This document shows positions 1 through 7,964 of a stretch of DNA of 64,000 nucleotides, piece after piece (positions within the stretch are counted from its first letter, which is position 1; each line of letters opens with the position of its first letter). The position numbers and the translations under genes are program-made. Below the pieces are notes generated by a model. It ran no database searches, had not been told where the DNA came from, and saw only the letters and a program-made list of their open reading frames with translations. This stretch comes from Hymenopus coronatus (taxonomy: Eukaryota > Arthropoda > Insecta > Mantodea > Hymenopodidae). The stretch lies in the NCBI GenBank assembly GCA_030762935.1, contig CM060890.1, positions 151,007,129 through 151,071,128 on the forward strand. The letters are read 5' to 3'.

Positions 1-1005
1 TCTGAGACACTAACACAATATTAACACAGCAAAATGTGATATTCCATTTTTCAAGTTGCATCAACTCTGAGACAGTAACACAATATAAACTAGCATACCG
101 CGGTATCTCATGTGACAAGATATATTAGCTCTGAGACAGTAACCCAATATTCACTCAGCAAACCGAGGTCTCCCGTGTGAGTAGTTACATTAGCTCTGAG
201 ACAGTAACACTATATTAACTCAGCAAACTGTGATATCCCATTTGACATGTTACATTAGCTCTGAGACAGTAACACAATATTAACTCAGCAAACATTGATC
301 TCCCATGTGACACGTTACATTAGCTCGGAGACAGTAACACAATATTAACTCAGCAAACTGTGATATCCCATTTTACATGTTACATGAGCTCGGAGACAGT
401 AGCACTATATTAACTCAGCAAACCGTGGTCTCCCATGTGACACGTTACATTAGCTCAGAGACAGTTACACTATATTATTTCAGCAAACTGTGATATCCCA
501 TTTGACACGTTACATTAGCTCTGAGACAGAAACACAATATTAACTCAGCAAACCACTCTCTCCCATGTGACACGTTACATTAGCTCGGAGACAGTAACAC
601 TATATTAACGCAGCAAACTGTGATATCTCATTTGACACATTACATTAATTCTGAGACAGTAACACATTATTAATTCAGCAATCTGAGATATCCCGTTTCA
701 CACGTTACATTAGCTCGGAGACAGTAACACAATATTAACTCATCAAACAGTGATATCCCATTTGACAAGTTACATTAGCTCTGAAACTGTAACACAATAT
801 TAACGCAGCAAACTGTGATCTCCCATTTGACACGTTACATTAGCTCGGAGACAGTAACACAATATTAACTCAGCAAACTGTGTTCTCCCATTTGACACGT
901 TACATTAGCTCTGAGACAGTAAAACAATATTAAGACAGCAAACTGTGATACCGCATTTGACACGTTACATTAACTCTGAGACAGTAACACTATATTAACT
1001 TGCCC
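1..1005. repeat. Satellite A, 65 bp tandem repeat
   Basis: A direct tandem array of about 15 units. The anchor TAGCTCTGAGACAGTAACAC recurs at 191, 256 and 321, which gives a 65 bp period. Units differ by scattered substitutions (for example GCTCTGAG versus GCTCGGAG, and CAAACTGTG versus CAAACCGTG). The array enters from the left edge of the window and stops at about 1000, inside a unit, where unrelated sequence (TTGCCCCCTTC) begins. It is AT-rich and shows no coding potential. I see no clear sequence similarity to satellite B, although the unit length is the same. Confidence 0.95.
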
Positions 1006-1139
1006 CCTTCTAACAATGAGTCAGTAGCACATGATGATTCACATTCCTATCTAGTGATGATAGATTTCACAGTCCAAGGTGCATCTTTAAGAGCTTCTTG
1101 TTCATGAGCAATATCTTGTGTTTACAATTTAAAAAAATG

Positions 1140-1260
1140 GATTGATGATGTTCGTTTTTCATTATGGCTTCACGGGTGATCAGCCGTGTCAGGTATATAA
1201 AATCCAAGCTTTCGACCGTTGCACACTACATGGTCTTCATCAGGGACTGCATAGAGCTGT
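1140..1260 (-). mobile_element. Penelope-like element 3' end with hammerhead-like motif
   Basis: Read on the minus strand, this block contains CTGATGA, then GACC, a 14-base loop region, GGTC and GAAA (positions 1243 down to 1208). It then runs through AAGCTTGG and a GACACGG segment. This resembles the 3' region of insect Penelope-like elements, which are known to carry hammerhead ribozyme motifs. An extra A follows CTGATGA compared with the canonical core, and I could not pair a convincing stem III, so ribozyme activity is uncertain. A GIY-YIG coding fragment of the same class and strand lies at 4801-5095. The simplest reading is one element split by the LINE cluster between them. The left boundary near 1140 is approximate. 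Confidence 0.5.
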
Positions 1261-1955
1261 TTTTTTTTTTTTTTTTTTTTTTTGAGAAAACAGGAATAAA
1301 GGTTATAGGGATAACAGGCATATAGGTTATTTGGGAAGGAAATAAGGAAAGGGAAGAGAAAGGATTTAATACTGTGGTGTCTCTATTTAATGGGGCATCA
1401 GTGGTGTCATGGGGCCCGGTACCGCTGAAGAAAACCGAGTGATTGTGGGTGATTGTATTGTGAAGCATGGGGTGTAGGAGCAAATGACATGGCGCAATGC
1501 CCTGACGTCGACCTACAAAAGTTGAGGTGCATAGATAAACCAGAGGGGCATGTTAGTTTGGCGATGGAGCTCTTCCCAGGCGAGTTCTGGGTGATGTACC
1601 CATAGCTCCAAAGCTTAGTGTGTTTGGACGATGATGTATGGCTGATGTGATTTGCTGTGTCATATCTTGTAGTCTAATTGTCAGTCCTCGAGTCTGTTGT
1701 TGAAGCAGCTCGTCGAGTTGCTTGTGTACCATGTAGATTCGCGAGTTATTCATGTAGTCTACCACCTTCTCGAGGCTCCTGTTAAAGTGGTCTCGCAAGG
1801 CGGCGTTTTCCCGGTGTACTTCCTGAGGTGTAGACTGAAGGTTGCGGGCGGTTGCCTGAAGCTCCGCCAGAGAGCGGGTCAATGCTTCCTCCCACGTGGC
1901 GATGCGTTCGGATATGGTGTTGACTGCAAGACGGAGATTTTGGAGTTCGGCCCTG
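1261..1955 (-). pseudogene. 5'-truncated gag-like LINE copy (copy 3, minus)
   Basis: On the minus strand this is the 3' part of a non-LTR retrotransposon ORF1. An open frame runs from about 1958 down to the stop near 1553 and encodes a Leu/Glu/Gln-rich segment (for example SLAELQATARNLQS and KQLDELLQQQ) that looks like a coiled coil. A CT-rich 3' UTR follows and ends in an oligo(T) run at 1261-1283, which is the poly(A) tail as seen from the plus strand. The protein resembles the coiled-coil ends of the two plus-strand copies next to it, but is clearly diverged. The zinc knuckles are missing because the copy stops at about 1955, where it abuts copy 1 head-to-head. No reverse transcriptase is present. 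Confidence 0.6.
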
Positions 1956-2982
1956 CCGTCGCTGTTGTGCCTTCGGGCATACAGCCGACTCCTGCTCCTC
2001 GTCGCCGCGGTGCCACTGCTGTGGCTCCGCCAGCAGCACCGCTGAGTGCACTGAGCACAATCTACGCCGTCGCCGCCGGTTCTGTGTCACCTGCCGTGGC
2101 ACAGGACATATCACAGGGCAAGCGCAGTGCCCTCTCTACCCAAGGAGCAGCGCTTCTTCACCACCTCTTGCGCGCCGCACCACTCCACCGTAGACATCAA
2201 CCACCGAAGCCTCACCACCTGCACTCTCAACAGACGCAGCGACGCGAGAAGCCATTCAGGACCTCCACGCGGAGATCCTGAACGTCGGCGCTCGACTAGC
2301 TGCCCTGGAAGAGACATGCAGCCTCCTCACACAGAAGCTGCAGGAATTGCAAGCTTCTAACGCCGCAGCAGCCACCAGCCAGCAGACTACAGCCGCCGAA
2401 CTGTCCACCAGGATCCACGCCCTCATGCAGCCTCTGAGGCAGGTTCTCCTGCAGCAAGCTGCATACTCTGCTGAGCTGTTCCAATCAAAACGTCAGCAAC
2501 CCAACACTGCTCCTCCTCCTGTACAGGCTGAGGGGCACGCACGGTTCGGGGATACTCGGCCACCAACACAGTGGAAGACTACTGGGAGCTTCGCGGAGCA
2601 ATTCCGAAGCAGGTATAATCCGTAATGTCTACGTCCTATTCTCTCCTCAATTTCTACCTTTTATTTCCTTTCCAATAACACCTCCATTCTCTAGGCTGCA
2701 GTCAGGTTTCATGGCTGTCAGCCTAGAAATAACATTTCACCCGCTCCCGCACAACGTGCGGCAGCTTCCTATCTTTCGTCTACTAACGCGGGGGCATTAG
2801 CGGGACCGCGCAAAGCCACGAGATTCTCAACAAACTACTTTTATAACGTGGAGGGTTTTTTAGTGGGTATGCCGCATGAGGAAGCAGAGAGTCCCACATA
2901 TCCTCCCTGTCATTGCACTTCGGCTGGGGGTTGAATGCGTAATGCATTTTTCCCCCCCCACGGTAAAAAAAAAAAAAAAAAT
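1951..2982 (+). pseudogene. 5'-truncated gag-like LINE copy (copy 1, plus)
   Basis: The frame starting near 1951 encodes three Cys/His knuckles. The first is a canonical C-x2-C-x4-H-x4-C (CRRCCAFGHTADSC). The second lacks its His. The third contains FCVTCRGTGHITGQAQC. An in-frame TAG lies at 2191-2193, and the same frame stays open for 143 more codons to TAA at 2623-2625, encoding a coiled-coil-like segment (ARLAALEETCSLLTQKLQEL). A 3' region follows to an oligo(A) run at about 2966-2982. Within it, 2845-2890 (TTTTTTAGTGGGTATGCC and GAGAGTCCCAC) resembles the 3' end motif of R1-clade LINEs. The 5' part is missing. No RT domain is seen, so this copy is gag-only or internally deleted. Confidence 0.6.
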
Positions 2983-3005
2983 CCAGTCGACCAGCGCAGA
3001 AGAAC

Positions 3006-3890
3006 ATGGGGAAGAAGAAGCGACAACATGAGACTTCCACACCGAACGCTGAAGCCGGGTGGCAGCCGGCCATACCAGCTGAGAGTACTGCCAACCAGCC
3101 GCCTCCAGCCGCCACAGAATGCCGGCAGATGCAACCGCACCTGCCGGCGAGCACTCCTGCCACCTCCGCTGAAGCCTGGCAACTGCGCCCGCTTGTGCCG
3201 GCCTCTACTCCTGCCACCACACCATCACCAGAGCTACCAGCTATCACCGCTGTACCTTCAATCGCAGCACCGACGCCTACAGAGACTTTGCCGCCACCGC
3301 TGCTACTCCTAGATAAGTACAGCGCGATCATCCGAGGTGTACCTCGTGACCTCTCTACAAGGCTCATCACCGCCGAAGCACGCCAGCGATGGCCCTCAGT
3401 ATTGAGGGCCAACAGGATTATGTCCGCCAGGGGGATGTCCCCTCTGGTTCGGATTGTGTTCCCCGTGGCCGGGGACCTCAATGCTGCCTTGCGCGAGGGC
3501 CTGCCCATGTTTGGGCGGCGCCTTAGCATCAAGGCAAGCAGAGAGCCCCGACCCTCACCATGCTGCTGCGCATTCGGCCACACAGCTGTCACCTGCGCCG
3601 AGCCCCCACGGTGCCACTACTGTGGGGCACCAAAAATGACAGCCGAATGCGCGGAACACGATCTAAGGACCCGACGCCCGTACTGCGCCACCTGTGGTGG
3701 CCTTGGCCACTTCACAGGACAGGCGCAGTGCCCTTACTATCCTCGCAGCCGCCACCTACAACACCAGACACCAGCCTCCGCTGCTAGACCAATTGACGCA
3801 ACTGCGAGGACCACAACAAACAGCACCTCCACACAGACTGAAACCATCAGCAGTGTTCACCACCAGCCTGTCGCCACTACCACTCCATAG
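3006..3890 (+). CDS. Gag-like ORF1 of a non-LTR retrotransposon (copy 2)
   Basis: This 294-residue protein would bind element RNA as the nucleic-acid chaperone of a LINE. It starts at an ATG 23 bases after an oligo(A) run. Residues 1-100 are Pro/Ala/Thr-rich and low complexity. Residues 103-178 (SAIIRGVPRDLS, MSPLVRIVFP, FGRRLSI) look like the RRM/pre-C2HC-type domain that precedes knuckles in Jockey/R1-type Gag. Three knuckles follow. Finger 1 has Ser184 where the first Cys should be (Cys187, His192, Cys197 are kept). Finger 2 has Cys203, Cys206 and Cys215 but no His. Finger 3 is Cys227, Cys230, His235, Cys242. The frame ends at TAG 3888-3890, then stays open to 4152. No ORF2 follows, so the copy could only move with help in trans. 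It may be an old, non-functional insertion. Confidence 0.65.
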   Translation: MGKKKRQHETSTPNAEAGWQPAIPAESTANQPPPAATECRQMQPHLPASTPATSAEAWQLRPLVPASTPATTPSPELPAITAVPSIAAPTPTETLPPPLLLLDKYSAIIRGVPRDLSTRLITAEARQRWPSVLRANRIMSARGMSPLVRIVFPVAGDLNAALREGLPMFGRRLSIKASREPRPSPCCCAFGHTAVTCAEPPRCHYCGAPKMTAECAEHDLRTRRPYCATCGGLGHFTGQAQCPYYPRSRHLQHQTPASAARPIDATARTTTNSTSTQTETISSVHHQPVATTTP

Positions 3891-4154
3891 GCACCAGCTC
3901 CAGCAGCGCCTTCCGCCAGCACCGTGACGGATGCCGTGCAGGTCCTACACATCAGCGCCCGGCTGACTCTGCTGGAGGAAGCGCTGACAGCCATCACCAA
4001 CACACACTCCACCACCGCAAGAAAACTACGCGACTTGGAGGCCGGAATCCGGGACTTAAAAACCTCAGCCGCCACCGAGAACACACTTTTGCACACCACC
4101 TCTGCAATCCATATATATACCCTGGAGGAAGGCCTCAGCCGACTGACATTATAA
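3891..4154 (+). other. Open in-frame extension of the gag-like ORF after TAG
   Basis: After TAG 3888-3890 the same frame is open for 87 codons to TAA. It encodes a coiled-coil-like stretch (ARLTLLEEALTAITN, ARKLRDLEAGIRDLK). Copy 1 has a similar segment after its own in-frame TAG at 2191. The first Met-like codon in this segment is GTG 3924, so it is unlikely to be a separate gene. It is either a readthrough extension or a stretch cut off by an inherited nonsense mutation. Confidence 0.5.
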
Positions 4155-4800
4155 CAATCTGACCGACCGACATTCCACACAGACACAGACGTAACATCCG
4201 ACACATCGTCCACGGCTGAAACCACACCACTGACAGACACACCTCCGCCTTCTACATCGACCACTCACACCCAGGAGCGTCCGAAGAAAGCGCAAATTGG
4301 ACTTTTACGACACTTATGTTGCAGCCAACATCGACGACTACAAAAACCATCCCGTGACATACTGACACCTGACTGACCGACCATTCACAGCAAACAAGCC
4401 AAGCACCCTACAATCCATTACGCCTTACAACTTCATGAGAGCTACTTCAGAAACTAATGCAGCCACCCGTCCTGCAAAAAAATAAAGTATTACCCTTTAC
4501 TCCTACCTCACTCCGCCTCCTACTTCTTACGTGCTATTACCCAGGGCCTTCGGGCCATGGGTAATGCCTAGCTATCCTTCCTCTGCCCGCTCCCGGATAT
4601 CGTCCGGCAGTAACGCAGACTGCCCTGATTAACGGAGGTGCATAAGCGGTACTCCATCATTTTTTTTTCCTTCTATTTTCATCTCCCCAATTTCACCTCA
4701 ACTATTGTCCTTACTTTCACCAAGCTCTCCCCCTGAGGAAATAACTCAGGATCTTTCTCCCTTCCAACTCTCTTTCTGTGTCCCTCTTTCAAAAAAAAAA
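4155..4800 (+). other. 3' region of LINE copy 2 ending in poly(A)
   Basis: This is non-coding sequence downstream of the gag-like frame. It includes CCCGCTCCCGG and TCCGGCAG blocks near 4588-4612 that resemble the 3' region of copy 1 near 2739-2767. It ends in a CT-rich stretch followed by an oligo(A) run at about 4791-4800, directly against the Penelope-like fragment. No ORF2 or RT motif was found. Confidence 0.5.
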
Positions 4801-5095
4801 TCAGGTGTATATAATGTCCGGCGTCCAAGTTGCGCTGACTTGAAGTCCAGAATCTCTATTGTAACTGCAAGGGTGTAACTTGATTTCGATGGCTTCTTTG
4901 ATGAGTCTGTCATAATACTTATTCGTTTGATGTGGGACTGAGATGTCATTGAAATTAATTTTATGTACCTTCTCTATGCAATGTTGGGCTACTGCCGACT
5001 TTTCCGGTTCAAGCAGTTTAATATTGCGTTGATGTTCTTTGCACCTTTCTTCTATGGTGCGTGCAGTTCGCTTTGTCTTATAAATATGCACTAAT
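4801..5095 (-). pseudogene. Penelope-like element, C-terminal GIY-YIG region
   Basis: The minus-strand frame of about 96 codons ends at TGA (4801-4803). It carries the C-terminal signature of Penelope-like retroelement proteins: RTIEERCKEHQRNIKLL, EKSAVAQHC, and YYDRLIKEAIEIKLHP. In that family this is the GIY-YIG endonuclease module that cuts target DNA. The reverse transcriptase part and the start of the nuclease are absent, since the copy is truncated near 5095. The TGA sits right at the oligo(A) of the neighbouring LINE, so the stop may be created by the insertion junction and not be native. The matching 3' end of the element is probably at 1140-1260. Confidence 0.75.
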
Positions 5096-6060
5096 TTTTA
5101 GGCAGAATTAGTAATCAAATACGTAACTATAAATCAAATTAATAGGTTATTACAACAATATTAGTGTTAAACCCCCCTTCTTTGTTTTTCAAATGCAACC
5201 CGTTTATTTCAATTTATTAACATAAATGGAATCAAATATCACCAAACTGCAACAAATAACAAGTTTTTGTTCTTGTCTGTGTTGCAATAAATCTTTTTGT
5301 CTACATTGGATATCGCCAGGCAAAACATTGAAGACACTTCGTAACACTCATCTTTTGTTTTCTAACAAAAGTGATTTTACTACATCAATTTGTTTCCGTA
5401 ACTATAATAGCCTAGCTATTCAAAAATGGCACAAAGTTATTTGTAAGAGTCAATTCTGAATTAGCTCTGCTTATTTTAAAGGCATTTAGTTTATTAAATG
5501 CTTCCATTATTTAAATTACCATTCCTTGATTTAATTATAAACTAATTATTAGGGCTGTAATAATACTCCGTTTCCTTTGCCATAAAGGACTACCATTTAG
5601 AAAGCTTGTATCTGTAACTTGCATACTGACCGACCATATTTGGCTCTCAGCTGATCTTCAGGTTTTCCTCTACACTGAAATTCTAATAATGGACCTGCTA
5701 CAAATTTTCTTTTCCGTAACAAGTGTTGCCTCCATATTAGCAATTTCGAAACACTTGTCTTACAAATTTTGCGGAGGAATTGGAAGAAAAATAAATTAAC
5801 AATTCCATGAAGATAGTTTGCAAAATAAATACTTAATTAAAGAAGGTAGATAATGTGAGTTTACGGCAAAGAGAACTGTTGTATTAGCTTTGTTGTTGCT
5901 CCGTCAGGGCGACTACCCTCACCATTAAATACCTTGCTAACAAGCAGCTGATATTACCACCTCAGGGGATGTAATACCAGCATTTCAAATACATGTTTCA
6001 AAAAATGAGTATCTTAATGGTATCTACGAATAGCAAAACTTAAAAACGTAAAGTTCGTGA
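5096..6060. other. AT-rich sequence without a recognisable gene
   Basis: I see no coding signature, RNA gene or tandem structure here. The one sizeable open frame (5226-5459, plus) is Cys/Ser/Leu-rich with no motif, in AT-rich sequence, and I do not call it a gene. Confidence 0.6.
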
Positions 6061-6084
6061 AATATCAATACAAAGTCCTTCATC

Positions 6085-6412
6085 CAAGAATAGAACTCGA
6101 CGATTTTCAAGAAAATCCCCCCCCCAAAACGACCTTTACATGGAATATTTTTCGAAAATGATTTTGTCAAAACAGCTCTAACGATTTTTATTAAAATTCC
6201 ATATTATGTTTAAGATATTTTATGGCAAATGAAACGTATATCTTTAATTTCTAATAATAGCCTCTTCAGCTTAAATGCCTTTTCACTGATAAACCGTAAG
6301 AGATGAGAAAAAATGTTATATACAAAATACAAGTTTATTTCTTTATAAAACACAAAATTTAGGTGAAATACATTTTTAGAGTTGACCATTTTCGAGATAT
6401 GCCTTGTTAATG
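6085..6412 (-). repeat. R830 dispersed repeat, partial copy
   Basis: This is a minus-strand copy of the dispersed repeat called R830 here. It shares GATTTTCAAGAAAATCCC, CCTTTACATGGAAT, GCTCTAACGATTTT and TAAACCGTAAGAGATG with the full copy at 42345-43205. The CA tract and the 3' part are missing. Confidence 0.7.
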
Positions 6413-6570
6413 TCCCATAACTAACATTTTTCTCAAATGAGGAGAGGCTCCTAGTCTAAATTGCAACATTATAATACCAGTCTGTATACATCAACCGCAC
6501 ACGTCCACGTGCTTTTGTAATACACAGAAAATAAAAGGTCAAGGATATTCAAATATAGCAACTTAAGATA

Positions 6571-7884
6571 TATTCTGTCAATAAAGTACCAGGAATTTAT
6601 CATTTAAAAATCCTGTTTGAAAGGAGATTCGAAATTATTGTTGTTGCTAAGTTGGTACAACTTTCCTCTATACCCACGAGGAGTTTGATCATCTGTCATC
6701 TAGTTTGCTTACAGTACGCCATTTTGTTAGTTCATCTCAAAGGTGATTTGCGATTTTACGATGGATACAAATATTGAACTAAGAATCTGTCTCAAATTTT
6801 GCATTGCAAATGGTATTTCGTGTGCCGAATCGCTGAAAATGTTACAGAGGGCTTACGGTGAATCGGCTTTATCAAAAACACGTGCATATGAGAGGTACAG
6901 TGCATTCAAAAGTGGTCCAGATGTGGTGGAAGATTTGCCTCGCTCTAGTCGGCCATCAACGGTGTCAACTGAACTGAACACCGCTAAACTGAAGAAAATG
7001 GTGTCTGAAAATCGTCATTTAGGTCTGAGAGAGATTGCCGCTGAACTTTCTGTGCCTCACGAATCGATTCGTACCATTTTAAACGATTGTTTGTGCATGA
7101 GACGCGTTGCAGCTCGGTTGGTTCCGAAAGACTTGCATTTTCTACTAAAACTCAATCGCGTAAGGAATGCTGAAGACATGCTAGAACGAGCCCGTTCCAA
7201 CCCCACATGCATGAAAACCATTGTAACTGGTGATGAGACGTGAGTTTACGATTTTGACACTCAAACCAGTCAACAAGCTTCCGAATGGCGCCTTCCAACT
7301 GAACCGAAGCCTAAAAGAGCACGTCAAACTTGATCAAAACTGAAGGTCATGTTGACGGTTTTTTTCGTTTATCGCAGTGTCGTGCACTCAGAGTTCTTGC
7401 CAGAAGGTCACATGGTAAATAAGGACTATTATCTGAGCTTTATGTGGCGTTTGAGAGAACAAATACGGCGAAATAGGTCACATTTGTGGAACGACAACTC
7501 ATGGGTTCTGCAGCACGATAACGCACCAATTCACAAGGCTATTATTGTGAACGAATTTCTAGCCAAAAACTCAACAAATTTCATCGAACAACCACCGTAT
7601 TCACCTGATCTGACTCCTGCTGATGTCTTTCTCTTTCCAAAACTCAAGTTAGCACTTCGAGGCACCCGTTTTCAGTCGATAGAAGGCATAAAGGAAAATT
7701 CGCCGCGACAATGACATCGATTCCAAAAAGTGCCTACAAAAAATGTTTTGATGATTGGATTATTCGTTGGGATAAATGTATAATTTCAGAAAGGGCCTAC
7801 ATTGAAGGCGATAAAATAATATTAGATGAATAATTAATTTTTTGTGTTTTATTGGCAAATTCCGGAACTTTCTTAACACAGTAT
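6571..7884 (+). mobile_element. Mariner-type DNA transposon, inactive copy 1
   Basis: A ~1.3 kb element, the usual mariner length. The left end near 6573 reads TTCTGTCAATAAAGTACC, and the right end in reverse complement reads CTGTGTTAAGAAAGTTCCGG. These are imperfect terminal inverted repeats of about 25-28 bp bordered by TA dinucleotides. The second copy at 45188-46509 has the same ends and protein. The flanks are AT-rich non-coding sequence. Confidence 0.8.
6761..7833 (+). pseudogene. Mariner transposase, disrupted
   Basis: A D,D34D transposase for cut-and-paste transposition, starting at ATG 6761 (MDTNIELRICLKF). The N-terminal half has the paired helix-turn-helix region (KMLQRAYGESALSKTRAYER, then LGLREIAAELSVPHESIRTIL). 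The first catalytic Asp (codon 7232-7234) lies in TGDET. The next codon, normally Trp, is TGA (7241-7243), which ends the frame. A frame change follows before 7349. The second catalytic Asp (7517-7519, in HDNAP) and the third (7622-7624, in SPDLTPAD) are exactly 35 codons apart, as in mariner. Near 7690 the frame is lost again, and the end near 7833 (TAA) belongs to a shifted frame. All three catalytic residues survive, but the gene cannot make a full protein. Confidence 0.9.
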
Positions 7885-7964
7885 ATACAATACTAAGACC
7901 ACAACAAAATAATGACTGAAAGCTATGACTTAAAATGTAGGTAACACATTATAATCACCTATGT

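Noticed and set aside
1226..1483. 85-codon minus-strand frame
   Set aside because: It runs through the poly(A) tail and 3' UTR of a LINE copy and encodes a Lys run with no motif.
2783..3592. 269-codon minus-strand frame opposite the gag-like ORF
   Set aside because: It is antisense to a coding region with real zinc-knuckle motifs and has no recognisable domain.
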